Positions 16,241-24,696 of a stretch of 32,337 bases of DNA are shown piece by piece. This DNA comes from Lachnospiraceae bacterium. GTDB lineage: Bacteria > Bacillota > Clostridia > Lachnospirales > Anaerotignaceae. Each line of letters starts with the position of its first letter. Position 1 is the first letter of the stretch. Location: the NCBI GenBank assembly GCA_028695945.1, contig JAQVIB010000003.1:1-32337 (forward strand), read 5' to 3'. Under the pieces are notes generated by a model. That model ran no database searches, was not told the DNA's origin, and saw only the letters and a program-made list of their open reading frames with translations. Position numbers and translations under genes: made by a program.

Positions 16241-17671
16241 ATGAAATCTATAAAGTTCAGCAGAATTAAGAATTTCGTAATTGTTGGCTTGATTTTTGCT
16301 GCAGTTTATCAAACAGGAACGTTATGGCTTGGCAATTACACAGGTCATAACTTTTTTTATTCTATTTTAAATACCAATAATGGGCTAAGAAGCAGTAAAA
16401 AAACATCAGCTACACTTATAGATGCACAGAAAATAGTTGTTGGGTATGGAAATAAATACTTTAATCTAATTTACCCAGGGCTTATGGGTGGTAAAGACAT
16501 TTTACCTAAAACAAACGGCTTTATTACGTCGCTTCTTGAAAATGGAAAGTATGTTACAACAGAGGAAACAGTTTTAGAACAATACATAGGTCAAAAATGC
16601 GTGATTTATGACTTCGCCTTTGATGTATCTGCAACCCAGTATTTTATTGGAATGGGTACAGTAAATAATGACAACATTAAAGGAATAAATTCCATAAGCC
16701 AAATAATTGCAGTGCCAGCTGCGGGCAAAAATGATGTAAGCTATTTGTATATAGTAGATGCATATACAGGAAAAACAAATATTTTTGAAGCAAATTCTTC
16801 AGTGGAAAGTGAAAAGCTTTATTCCCAAATTGAAGAGCTTGAGGGGCTTAATGTTGACAGCATGAAGTACATTTCCACCAGGCAAAGTGGGTTTAATATA
16901 TTTAAGGAAAATACCTTTGTGCCACAATGGACTCAAAGCAAATATCAATATGCAGCTATAAATAAGATTAGCACCTTAAGCCGTTTTGGTGATGATATTG
17001 ATACAGAGCTTGAAAATGCAACATCTGGATTTTTTGACAATTATTATACAAAGAGTTTAACAAAGGATAGCAACGGTGTTTATATGATTAGCGATGATAA
17101 CACTGTAGTTAAATATTATCCACAAGGTACAATGGAGTATTTTAATTACCAAAGTTCTGCAAATAAAACAGAGCAAACACTTTCAACAGCATATTATGCG
17201 TGTAAAGAGTTTTTGAAAAAGGATGGAACCCTTAAAACGAAGATGTTTTTATCGGATGTTAAGCTTAATAAAAGCGATGGGCTTGTATTTTGTTTCGACT
17301 ATTGCATAAATGATATACCAATTTTTTTGTCTGAGAAAACAAAGGAAAATCTATCTATAGAACATGCGGCGGAAGTAGTTGTTGAAAGTAATACCGTAAA
17401 AAAATATAAGCGTTATGCATACGATTTTGAAGCTTTGCCATCACATGACCGATGGGTAGATGTAGATTTTTTGGGTGCAATGAACCAAGCTATTGCAAGT
17501 GAAGGTGACCAAGGTTCGGTAACGGAAATAGGGGATATTGTGCTGGCTTATTACGTGGACGAAAGCAGTGAGAGTGGCCTTAAATGGTTTACTTATGTTG
17601 ATGGAGAAATACATACAGTTGACACAGTGAAGAATGTATCAAACCAAGATGTAGCAGAGGATGGAAAATAA
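16241..17671 (+). CDS. yycH: YycH-family regulator of WalK
   Basis: 476 residues. One N-terminal membrane helix (about 10-27) and a large outside part. Sequence similarity to YycH is weak by eye, but size, topology and the position between walK and yycI fit well. In Bacillus, YycH and YycI bind WalK through membrane helices and lower its activity; in Staphylococcus they activate it. The start is ATG with a weak GCGGTGA ribosome site. The stop touches the yycI start with no gap, so the pair is co-translated. Confidence 0.75.
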   Translation: MKSIKFSRIKNFVIVGLIFAAVYQTGTLWLGNYTGHNFFYSILNTNNGLRSSKKTSATLIDAQKIVVGYGNKYFNLIYPGLMGGKDILPKTNGFITSLLENGKYVTTEETVLEQYIGQKCVIYDFAFDVSATQYFIGMGTVNNDNIKGINSISQIIAVPAAGKNDVSYLYIVDAYTGKTNIFEANSSVESEKLYSQIEELEGLNVDSMKYISTRQSGFNIFKENTFVPQWTQSKYQYAAINKISTLSRFGDDIDTELENATSGFFDNYYTKSLTKDSNGVYMISDDNTVVKYYPQGTMEYFNYQSSANKTEQTLSTAYYACKEFLKKDGTLKTKMFLSDVKLNKSDGLVFCFDYCINDIPIFLSEKTKENLSIEHAAEVVVESNTVKKYKRYAYDFEALPSHDRWVDVDFLGAMNQAIASEGDQGSVTEIGDIVLAYYVDESSESGLKWFTYVDGEIHTVDTVKNVSNQDVAEDGK

Positions 17672-18532
17672 ATGGACTGGGAGAAGGTAAAAAGGATATT
17701 TATTTGGCTGTTAATAGGTCTTAACATAGGCCTTTTTGGTGTGAACTACAGTATAAGCAGGCAGTATGTAATGACTTCCGCACAGGAAAAGGCAATTTAT
17801 GAGGTACTGGGTGCTAACGGTATTGGAATGTACACAGAGCTTATTAAAACCACCAAACCAATGCGTCAGCTTAGTGTTTCTTTGGAATTTTTGGAAGCCG
17901 ATAAAATAAAAAAAATGTATTTCCAAGAGGACGAGGATGTGAAAATCACTCGAGAGTTTGAAAAGATAATATTTTCTAGCAATTCCAAAAGTCTTACAGT
18001 ACAAGGTAATAGCATTGTGTTTCTTAATCCCACTGGAAGTGGGTATATAGATGAATTTTCAAAGGAAAAGGCATTAAAAGCCGCGGATGATTTTATTAAT
18101 AAAGTTGGTATGGACATAGGGCAAAACATAAAGCTTGAAAGCGTGGATTATGACGAAGGGAAATATGTTTTTGAATACAATGAAAGGTACAAAGAATATA
18201 AGCTTTTCAGCAATGCAAAGAAAGTTACAGTGTCTGAAAATGGTGTAATAATGGCAAGTGCGTCATATTATACAGTGCAGAACTTTTTGGGTGAAAATCG
18301 AAAAATTTGTGCTTGCGATGAGGCTTTACTTACATTTTTAGGAGAAATTAAAAAAGAGGGAAAAACTGAAGGAGTATACATAGAAAAGATTGAACTTGGA
18401 TATGACTTTCAAGAGGCTGGAGATGTTGCAGATGGAAGCAAACTAAAGCTGATACCATGTTATAGAATTTTTATATCAGGTTCTTCAAAAGTATATCTAA
18501 TTAATGCATATACCAATGAAATTATGAGTTAA
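17672..18532 (+). CDS. yycI: YycI-family regulator of WalK
   Basis: 286 residues. The family start MDWEKVKRIFIWLLIGLNIG is clear, with one membrane helix at about 8-26 followed by the outside YycI domain. It acts with YycH as an accessory of WalK at the membrane. ATG follows directly on the yycH stop codon and the GAGG ribosome site lies inside yycH, so translation is coupled. The operon ends here; the next sequence is a truncated inverted repeat copy whose hairpin has terminator form. Confidence 0.88.
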   Translation: MDWEKVKRIFIWLLIGLNIGLFGVNYSISRQYVMTSAQEKAIYEVLGANGIGMYTELIKTTKPMRQLSVSLEFLEADKIKKMYFQEDEDVKITREFEKIIFSSNSKSLTVQGNSIVFLNPTGSGYIDEFSKEKALKAADDFINKVGMDIGQNIKLESVDYDEGKYVFEYNERYKEYKLFSNAKKVTVSENGVIMASASYYTVQNFLGENRKICACDEALLTFLGEIKKEGKTEGVYIEKIELGYDFQEAGDVADGSKLKLIPCYRIFISGSSKVYLINAYTNEIMS

Positions 18533-18543
18533 ACATGGTTTAC

Positions 18544-18604
18544 AATGAAAGCTTTTGGTATTGCTTTTTTCAAAAAGCAAGTGGGTTTGGGCAACGCCCA
18601 AGAT
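18544..18604 (-). repeat. Dispersed repeat, copy 3 (truncated, inverted)
   Basis: Read on the minus strand, it matches the first 60 or so bases of copies 1 and 2: the GGGC-GTT-GCCC hairpin, the spacer AAACCCA, the CTTGCTTTTT hairpin (slightly decayed at its foot, GCAAT in place of GCAAG), and ACCAAAA-CTTTCATT. It then stops; the AACCGCAT hairpin and the 62-base unit are missing. It starts 11 bases after the yycI stop. Confidence 0.8.
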
Positions 18605-18612
18605 TTGTTTTT
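18587..18612 (+). terminator. Terminator of the Wal operon made from the repeat
   Basis: TTGGGC-AAC-GCCCAA stem-loop followed by GATTTGTTTTT. This is the first hairpin of the repeat in reverse orientation, and in this direction it has a T-rich tail. It is the only terminator candidate between yycI and the next promoter. Confidence 0.65.
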
Positions 18613-18654
18613 AGTCTGAATTAAACACATTAAGGTTTCAAAAATCCTTTAAAC

Positions 18655-18683
18655 TTGTTTTTTGCTTTTTTCAGCGTTATAAT
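18655..18683 (+). promoter_or_regulatory. Sigma-A promoter of the second MATE gene
   Basis: TTGTTT at 18655-18660, 17-base spacer, consensus TATAAT at 18678-18683. Transcription would start near 18690, a short leader before the ATG at 18710. Confidence 0.65.
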
Positions 18684-18709
18684 GAAAGCAAAAACTTTTG
18701 GGGTGCAGT

Positions 18710-20056
18710 ATGAAAAAATATGAAACCGACTTAACTGAGGGGAATGTAACAAAGCAGCTACTGGGCTTTGCTACGCCCTTTTTTGTTGCCCAAATTTTGC
18801 AGGCGTGCTATAGCATGGCAGATATGCTGATTGCAGGGCGATACATGGGTGATTACGGAATATCCGCCATAAATAACAGCTCGGTTTGCATTATGCTTAT
18901 AACTATGCTTGTAAACGGTTTTGCCCTTAGCGGAACGGTTCTTGTAGCCCAATTTGTAGGGGCAAAACAGCCGGAAAATGCAAAAAAATCAATTGGTACA
19001 TTATTTACGGTTTTCATATACTGCGGAATGATTGTAACAATTTTAGGAGTTTTGTTTACAAGTAAAATTGTGGTTATTCTTAAAATTCCTCAAGAGGCTG
19101 TGGCAGAGGCAAAAAATTATTTGCGTATTTGCTTTATTGGCACAATTTTTATTTGTGGTTATAATGCAGTAAGTGCAGTTCTTCGTGGACTTGGCGACTC
19201 TAAACGTCCGTTGTATTTTGTTGCAGTTGCAACTGTGGTGAATGTGGTACTGGATTTGATTTTTGTTGGCGTATTTGACTGGGGTGCAGGCGGTGCGGCA
19301 TTTGCAACAATTTTGGCACAGGCTCTGTCTTTTGGACTTGCAGTACATACTCTATACAAGAACAACTTTGTTTTCGATTTTAAGCTAAAAAGCTTTGTTA
19401 TATATAAGGACATACTTAAAATGATATTGAAAATAGGGCTTCCATCCGCAATTCAAAGTACAGTTGTAAATTTTTCCATGCTTTTTGTGCTTACAACAAT
19501 TAACGGGTATGGTCTTGCGGCATCAACCGCGGCTGGAATAGGGGCAAAAATAGACTCTTTTGCAATTTTACCAACCATTGCCGTAAGTCAGTCGGTAGCA
19601 TCTATGGCAGGGCAGAATTTGGGTGCAGGGTGCATAGACCGTGCAAAAGAAACTGTTTTTGCTGGGGTGCGTATTAGTTTAAGCTTTGGAATTATTATCT
19701 ATTTGTTTATAAATATTTTTGGCGGTAAAATAGTAAACATATTTAATTGTTCGCCTCAAACGGTGGAAGTTGCACTTATGTACATAAAATATGTGTCCGT
19801 TTTTTACCTTGCAAATTCGGTTATGTTTGTTTTAAACGGTTTGGCCGCAGGTTCAGGTAATGCAATTTTTGCATTGGGAAATTCTGTGTTAAGTGTTATT
19901 ATTGTGCGAATTCCCTTAATCTTTATTTTTCAAAATACATTGGGGTTGGGGCTTAAAGGTGTATTTTTGGCAATGGGGCTTGCTCAATATGCCGGTTTAT
20001 TTACGTCAGGGCTTTTTTACATTAGTGGAAAGTGGAAAAAATCTTTAGTAAAATAA
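18710..20056 (+). CDS. MATE-family exporter
   Basis: 449 residues with twelve membrane segments and the MATE two-half arrangement (second half from about 225, KIGLPSAIQSTVVNFSM). It differs enough from the 6672-8012 pump to be a separate subgroup, close to the NorM-like group that keeps ARGLGD-type loops (VLRGLGDSKRPLYF at about 155). The substrate is unknown. An upstream TTG at 18698 is in frame but too close to the transcription start, and the ATG at 18710 has GGGGTG 4-9 bases before it. It separates yycI from the murA-walJ-rlmH group, which in many Firmicutes lies closer to the Wal genes. Confidence 0.9.
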   Translation: MKKYETDLTEGNVTKQLLGFATPFFVAQILQACYSMADMLIAGRYMGDYGISAINNSSVCIMLITMLVNGFALSGTVLVAQFVGAKQPENAKKSIGTLFTVFIYCGMIVTILGVLFTSKIVVILKIPQEAVAEAKNYLRICFIGTIFICGYNAVSAVLRGLGDSKRPLYFVAVATVVNVVLDLIFVGVFDWGAGGAAFATILAQALSFGLAVHTLYKNNFVFDFKLKSFVIYKDILKMILKIGLPSAIQSTVVNFSMLFVLTTINGYGLAASTAAGIGAKIDSFAILPTIAVSQSVASMAGQNLGAGCIDRAKETVFAGVRISLSFGIIIYLFINIFGGKIVNIFNCSPQTVEVALMYIKYVSVFYLANSVMFVLNGLAAGSGNAIFALGNSVLSVIIVRIPLIFIFQNTLGLGLKGVFLAMGLAQYAGLFTSGLFYISGKWKKSLVK

Positions 20057-20060
20057 AACT

Positions 20061-20089
20061 TTCCACTCAGTATACATCTGTGGTATAAT
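20061..20089 (+). promoter_or_regulatory. Possible promoter of murA
   Basis: Consensus TATAAT at 20084-20089; at 17 bases upstream the hexamer is TTCCAC (4 of 6). Only the -10 is convincing. Confidence 0.45.
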
Positions 20090-20190
20090 TGATTATTAAG
20101 CTGGGTGAGTACTGATTTAATGTAATAATGTGCCTTCACCATTGTATTATGCAAATTTACGTATTTATTGGAAGGGTTTGAATAGGCAAA

Positions 20191-21450
20191 ATGGACAAAC
20201 TTGTTATAAATGGGCCAAACCGCCTTATGGGCGAAGTGGTTATAAGCGGAGCAAAAAATGCAGCGGTAGCAATTATACCAGCGGCAATTATGGCAGACGA
20301 TGTATGTAAAATAGAAAATCTGCCAAATATTGAGGACGTGAAAAGTCTTTTTACTACAATAAATAAGATTGGTGCAAAGTGCCAATTTTTGGACAAGCAT
20401 ACTTTGAAAATAGACAGCCGTGGTGTTGATAATATATGTGCAACCTTTGAAGAAGTAAAAAAAATGCGTGCTTCCTACTATCTTTTAGGAGCTCTTTTAG
20501 GACGCTACAAAAAGGCGGAAGTGGCTATGCCTGGCGGATGCGATTTTGGCACAAGACCTGTGGATTTACACCTTAAGGGGTTTAAAGCAATGGGTGCAGA
20601 GGTGGCAATTGAGCGTGACGTTATAAGGGTTTGGGCAAAGGAACTAAAAGGTGCGGCAATTTATATGGATACTGTAAGCGTTGGAGCAACCATTAATATT
20701 ATGTTGGCGGCAACCCTTGCAACAGGCACTACAACTATTGAAAATGCGGCAAAAGAGCCTCATGTAGTTGATGTGGCAAACTTCCTTAACATTATGGGTG
20801 CAAAAATTAAGGGTGCTGGAACAGATGTAATTCGAATTGTTGGGGTTGAAAAGCTTCACGGGGCAGAATATACAATTATACCAGACCAAATTGAGGCAGG
20901 TACTTATATGATAGCGGCGGCTATTTCAGGCGGAGATGTAACCGTTAGAAACCTTATTCCAAAGCACATGGATTCTCTTTCGGCAAAGCTTGTGGAAATG
21001 GGCGTTGATGTTGAGGAGTTTGATGATTACATAAGAATTAATGCAACAGAACGCAGACTGAATGCCGTTAGCGTAAAAACTATGGCATATCCAGGGTTTC
21101 CTACTGACCTTCAGCCGCAAATGGCGGCACTTTTGGCAGTTGCGGAAGGCACAAGCAAAATAACAGAAAATGTGTGGGAAAAACGCTATCAGTATACAGA
21201 CGAACTTAAACGCCTTGGTGCACAAATTAATGTTGAAGGGCGTGTGGCAATTATAACAGGTGTAAACCAACTTACAGGGGCAAAGGTGGATGCTACTGAC
21301 CTTAGGGCAGGTGCGGCTATGGTAATTGCAGCGCTGAATGCCAATGGTGAAACTATTATAGGTGACGTTAAATACATAGACCGGGGTTATGAGGAAATTG
21401 AGGATAAGCTTAACCAAATGGGTGCGGATATCAAGCGTATTTCCATGTAA
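20191..21450 (+). CDS. murA: UDP-N-acetylglucosamine 1-carboxyvinyltransferase
   Basis: 419 residues, full length. MurA moves enolpyruvate from PEP to UDP-GlcNAc, the first committed step of peptidoglycan synthesis, in the cytoplasm. Lys22-Asn23 (SGAKNAA), Arg93 (KMRASYYLLG) and the active-site Cys117 (MPGGCDFGTRP) are present; Cys rather than Asp at this position predicts sensitivity to fosfomycin. The ribosome site is weak (GGAAGGG 14 bases away, or TAGG at 4). walJ follows 14 bases after the stop with an AAAGGAG site, so murA, walJ and rlmH probably form one transcript. Whether a second MurA exists elsewhere cannot be seen. Confidence 0.95.
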   Translation: MDKLVINGPNRLMGEVVISGAKNAAVAIIPAAIMADDVCKIENLPNIEDVKSLFTTINKIGAKCQFLDKHTLKIDSRGVDNICATFEEVKKMRASYYLLGALLGRYKKAEVAMPGGCDFGTRPVDLHLKGFKAMGAEVAIERDVIRVWAKELKGAAIYMDTVSVGATINIMLAATLATGTTTIENAAKEPHVVDVANFLNIMGAKIKGAGTDVIRIVGVEKLHGAEYTIIPDQIEAGTYMIAAAISGGDVTVRNLIPKHMDSLSAKLVEMGVDVEEFDDYIRINATERRLNAVSVKTMAYPGFPTDLQPQMAALLAVAEGTSKITENVWEKRYQYTDELKRLGAQINVEGRVAIITGVNQLTGAKVDATDLRAGAAMVIAALNANGETIIGDVKYIDRGYEEIEDKLNQMGADIKRISM

Positions 21451-21464
21451 AGGAGCGTAGATTT

Positions 21465-22256
21465 ATGATACGATTTTGTCCTGTTGTAAGCGGAAGCAGC
21501 GGAAACAGCGTATATATTGGTACCGACTACACTCACTTGCTTATTGATGCAGGAGTTAGCGGAAAAGCAATACAAGAGGGACTTAGTACCATGAACGTTG
21601 AGGGCGGAATGCTTGATGGCATTTTTATTACCCACGAGCATAGCGACCATATTAAAGGCGTTGGTGTACTTTCCCGTAGGTTCGATTTACCAATTTATGC
21701 TACCGAGGGCACATGGAATGCAATGGAAAGCGGTTTGGGCAAGATAGCCAGAAAAAATAAAATAATTATATACAGCGGTGAAAAACTTGAGTTAAACGAC
21801 CTTGTTATAAAGCCATTTGATATACCACATGATGCTGCAGAGCCAGTAGGTTATAGTGTTATGGCTGGTGATGTGAAAATGACAGTGGCAACAGACTTGG
21901 GTCATATAAGCGAATCGGTTAAAAACGGAATTGCCGACAGTGATATACTTTTGTTGGAAGCCAATCACGACATAGACATGCTTAAAAGAGGACCTTATCC
22001 CTATACGCTGAAACAAAGAATACTAGGCGAATTTGGTCACCTTGCAAACGAGAATGCAGGAAGACTGTTATCAGAAATGACTACAAAACGCTTGAAACAT
22101 GTTTTTTTGGGTCATCTTAGTGCCGAAAATAACACACCAAGCCTTGCTTACAAATCTGTAGAAAGTATACTGTACGAAAGTGGTATTAAAGTTGGACGAG
22201 ATTTTTCTATGGAAATGGCAAACCGTCACAGTGTAAGCCGATGTATAGAGTTTTGA
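21465..22256 (+). CDS. walJ: WalJ (YycJ) metallo-beta-lactamase-fold hydrolase
   Basis: 263 residues. The metal motif ITHEHSDHIKG has His57, His59, Asp61 and His62; further ligands are in EANHD and FLGHLSAEN. The protein is related to the exonuclease-type branch of the fold; in Bacillus, YycJ has been linked to mismatch repair as a nuclease, and in streptococci to wall and division control. The start follows the SGSSGNSVYIG family N-terminus. ATG has AAAGGAG 10 bases ahead. It is one gene before rlmH, the same order as in other Firmicutes, where htrA often lies between them; htrA is absent here. Confidence 0.9.
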   Translation: MIRFCPVVSGSSGNSVYIGTDYTHLLIDAGVSGKAIQEGLSTMNVEGGMLDGIFITHEHSDHIKGVGVLSRRFDLPIYATEGTWNAMESGLGKIARKNKIIIYSGEKLELNDLVIKPFDIPHDAAEPVGYSVMAGDVKMTVATDLGHISESVKNGIADSDILLLEANHDIDMLKRGPYPYTLKQRILGEFGHLANENAGRLLSEMTTKRLKHVFLGHLSAENNTPSLAYKSVESILYESGIKVGRDFSMEMANRHSVSRCIEF

Positions 22257-22265
22257 GGTAAATAT

Positions 22266-22745
22266 ATGAAAATTTCCGTTATTTGCGTAGGCAGACTGAA
22301 AGAAAAATACTGGACAGATGCTGTGGCAGAATATACTAAACGCCTAAGCAAGTATGTTAAACTGGAAATAACTGAGCTTCCAGATGAAAAAGCACCGGAA
22401 AGCATGAGTGCCGCACAGGAAGAACAGGTTAAAACAAAAGAAGGGCAAAGGATACTTAAGGCAATTAAGGAAGATGCCTTTGTTATTACCCTTGAGGTTC
22501 AAGGAAAACAGATTTCTTCCGAGGAACTGGCACAGCTTGTAGACACAAAAGCTACAGGTGGAGTAAGCCATATTGCCTTTGTAATTGGTGGCTCACTGGG
22601 TCTTTCTGATGAGGTAATAAGCCGTGCAGGGTATCACCTAAGCTTTTCTAAAATGACTTTTCCGCACCAAATGATGCGGGTTGTGCTTTTGGAGCAGATT
22701 TATAGGGCGGTTAAAATTAATAAAAATGAGCCATACCATAAGTAA
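22266..22745 (+). CDS. rlmH: 23S rRNA pseudouridine-1915 N3-methyltransferase
   Basis: 159 residues, the usual length. RlmH methylates pseudouridine 1915 in helix 69 of 23S rRNA in the assembled 70S ribosome, using S-adenosylmethionine. The trefoil-knot SPOUT motifs are intact: [13 protein letters not shown], and the C-terminal [17 protein letters not shown] then NEPYHK. It begins 9 bases after walJ. The ribosome site is weak (GAGGT), consistent with coupled translation. Confidence 0.95.
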   Translation: MKISVICVGRLKEKYWTDAVAEYTKRLSKYVKLEITELPDEKAPESMSAAQEEQVKTKEGQRILKAIKEDAFVITLEVQGKQISSEELAQLVDTKATGGVSHIAFVIGGSLGLSDEVISRAGYHLSFSKMTFPHQMMRVVLLEQIYRAVKINKNEPYHK

Positions 22746-22773
22746 CGTATTCTTAATAAAAGGAGATGGATTT

Positions 22774-23403
22774 ATGAATGGACCAGATAAAAAAAGTCTT
22801 TATCCTAACCCCAATATTAAAACTGTTTGTTACATAAGCAACTTGCCAACAAGAAAAAATGTTCAGATAGGTGAATACACATATTACAGTGACAATAAAA
22901 AGTCTCCGGAAAATTTCTATGATAATATAGAACATCATTATGAGTTTCTTGGTGACAAGCTTGTAATTGGAAGATTTTGTGCAATTGCAGAGGGTGTTAA
23001 GTTTATTATGAACGGAGCTAACCATATAATGGATGGAATTACCACATACCCATTTAATATTTTTGCTAGTGGTTGGGAAAAGGTTACGCCTGAAATAAAC
23101 CAGTTGCCCTTTAAAGGTGACACTGTTATTGGAAACGATGTGTGGATAGGGGAAAATGTAACAATTATGCCCGGAGTTAAAGTTGGAGACGGTGCAATTA
23201 TTGCCGCTAATTCAACTGTTACCAAAAACATTGAACCATATACAATTAATGGCGGTAACCCGGCTAAATTAATCAAGAATCGGTTTGATGATGGAATGAT
23301 TGAAAAATTGTTAAAGCTTCAGTGGTGGAACTGGGATGAAAAAAAGATATTTGAAAACCTTGAATTATTAACATCTAAGGAAGGGTTGGAGAAGCTTATA
23401 TAA
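22774..23403 (+). CDS. Vat-like xenobiotic O-acetyltransferase (hexapeptide repeat)
   Basis: 209 residues. It has the left-handed beta-helix of the Vat/CatB family and very closely follows the Vat (streptogramin A acetyltransferase) plan: IGEYTYYSD, KLVIGRFCAIAEGVKFIMNG, catalytic His84 in NGANHIMDG, TYPFNIFASGWEK, GDTVIGNDVWIGENVTIMPG and NGGNPAKLIKNRF. Vat enzymes acetylate streptogramin A with acetyl-CoA; a chromosomal copy in an anaerobe may have another substrate, so resistance is only a possibility. The frame runs back into rlmH, but the ATG at 22774 has AAAGGAG 8 bases upstream and matches the family start. It follows rlmH by 28 bases and may share its transcript. Confidence 0.88.
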   Translation: MNGPDKKSLYPNPNIKTVCYISNLPTRKNVQIGEYTYYSDNKKSPENFYDNIEHHYEFLGDKLVIGRFCAIAEGVKFIMNGANHIMDGITTYPFNIFASGWEKVTPEINQLPFKGDTVIGNDVWIGENVTIMPGVKVGDGAIIAANSTVTKNIEPYTINGGNPAKLIKNRFDDGMIEKLLKLQWWNWDEKKIFENLELLTSKEGLEKLI

Positions 23404-23501
23404 AAATAGTGATATGCAGAGCAATATATAATTAAAATTATGAAAAAAGCCTTTACAATAAAACTTAGGCATTTAATTATAAGTTATAAGGAGGAATAAA
23501 A

Positions 23502-23858
23502 ATGGTTAGAAGAGCAGACGAAAGAAAAAAATTGGAGATGAAACATGCACAGGGTGGCAAGGAAACACTTTTTCCAAACGTTATTCTTGAGGGTGACGAA
23601 TTTACAGGTGCAGGCAGACTTTTCAACATCGTTACATTTCCACCTAAAAGCTCTATGGGCTATCATGTTCACAATGGCGAAACTGAAACCTACGTTATAC
23701 TTTCCGGCAAAGGATTATACAGTGACAATGGAACAGAGGTTATTGTAGAACCAGGAGATGTTACATACTGTCCATCTGGAGAGGGTCATGGTTTAGAAAA
23801 TATAGGTGACGAGGATTTAGTAGTTATTGCGTTAATCCTTTTTGACAAAACAAAATAA
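23502..23858 (+). CDS. Small cupin-domain protein
   Basis: 118 residues, a single cupin barrel. Motif 1 is GYHVHNGETETYVILSG with His55, His57 and Glu62; motif 2 is PGDVTYCPSGEGHGLEN with His96. All four metal ligands are present. It resembles small cupins of the sugar-isomerase or sensor type; substrate and reaction are unknown. AAGGAGG lies 8 bases before the ATG. A terminator follows it, just before the dehydrogenase gene. A weak GCCT/AGGC hairpin upstream (about 23446-23471) may end the acetyltransferase transcript; I did not find a clear promoter. Confidence 0.88.
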   Translation: MVRRADERKKLEMKHAQGGKETLFPNVILEGDEFTGAGRLFNIVTFPPKSSMGYHVHNGETETYVILSGKGLYSDNGTEVIVEPGDVTYCPSGEGHGLENIGDEDLVVIALILFDKTK

Positions 23859-23871
23859 TTGTTAAGCATTT

Positions 23872-23906
23872 AAAACCTCGGAGAATGAAAATCTCGGGGT
23901 TTTTTT
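23872..23906 (+). terminator. Terminator between cupin and dehydrogenase
   Basis: AAAACC-T-CGGAGA pairs with TCTCGGGGTTTT (one bulge), loop of seven bases, then T7. The dehydrogenase ribosome site AAGGAGG begins at the very next base (23907), so there is no room for a promoter between them. Confidence 0.85.
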
Positions 23907-23920
23907 AAGGAGGAATTACA

Positions 23921-24691
23921 ATGGAATTCGATTTTAAGGGCAAAAATGTTGTTATAACAGGAGGAAATTCGGGAATTGGGTTTGCAGCGGCAAAGGCTTT
24001 TGCTCAAAACGGAGCAAATGTGGCAATTTGCGGAACAAATAAGGACAAGCTGGACAAAGCAGTTGAAAAGTTAAAGGAATTTGAAACATGGATATATAGC
24101 GACGTATGCAACGTTGGAGATAGCAAACAGCTTTTAAAGTTTGCAGATGACTGCGAGGAAGTGCTTGGTGGCATAGATATTTGGATTAGCAATGCTGGGT
24201 TTATGCCTTTTAGCAAAATTGTGGATACATCGGAAGAGATGTGGAACGATTTATTTAATGTTAATGTGAAATCTGTATATATTGGGGCAAAAATTGCCAA
24301 GGAGAAAATGGCAAAGGGCGGTGTACTTATTAATGCATCATCTTTTGCAAGCATTATGCCATCGGTTAATACAGGAGTATATGCGGCAACAAAGGCGGCA
24401 GTTACAAGCCTTACAAAAACCCTTGCTTCTGAACTTGCACCCTTGGGAATACGTGTTGTGGGCTATATTCCAGGGCTAATCGCAACAGACCTAAATGCTA
24501 TAAACATTGAAAACAATGGATATAAGCTTTTGGAAAGCATTTCAGCAAGAAAGTTTGGCACAGCGGAGGACATTGCTAACGGAATATTATTCCTTGCCTC
24601 TGATTATGCTTCTTACATTACAGGAACTTGCTTAGAGATAAGTGGTGGAAAATTTGCTACACAAAATCCAAAGGCGGCTTGGGAACTATAG
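23921..24691 (+). CDS. Short-chain dehydrogenase/reductase
   Basis: 256 residues, classical SDR. The cofactor motif is TGGNSGIG at 13-20; Cys37-Gly38-Thr39 after the second strand suggests NADP use but is not decisive. NAG at 91-93, Ser about 141, Tyr154 and Lys158 (YAATKAA) make a complete catalytic set. It oxidises or reduces a hydroxyl/carbonyl substrate; which one cannot be told. The C-terminus has the usual IANGILFLASDYASYITG. The ATG is 7 bases after AAGGAGG, which itself abuts the terminator of the cupin gene, so expression should depend on readthrough or an internal promoter in the cupin gene. The dispersed repeat starts just after its stop. Confidence 0.92.
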   Translation: MEFDFKGKNVVITGGNSGIGFAAAKAFAQNGANVAICGTNKDKLDKAVEKLKEFETWIYSDVCNVGDSKQLLKFADDCEEVLGGIDIWISNAGFMPFSKIVDTSEEMWNDLFNVNVKSVYIGAKIAKEKMAKGGVLINASSFASIMPSVNTGVYAATKAAVTSLTKTLASELAPLGIRVVGYIPGLIATDLNAINIENNGYKLLESISARKFGTAEDIANGILFLASDYASYITGTCLEISGGKFATQNPKAAWEL

Positions 24692-24696
24692 AAAAA

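Noticed and set aside
22681-22773. N-terminal extension of the acetyltransferase into rlmH
   Set aside because: The ATG at 22774 has a strong ribosome site and fits the family start; the extension has none and overlaps rlmH.
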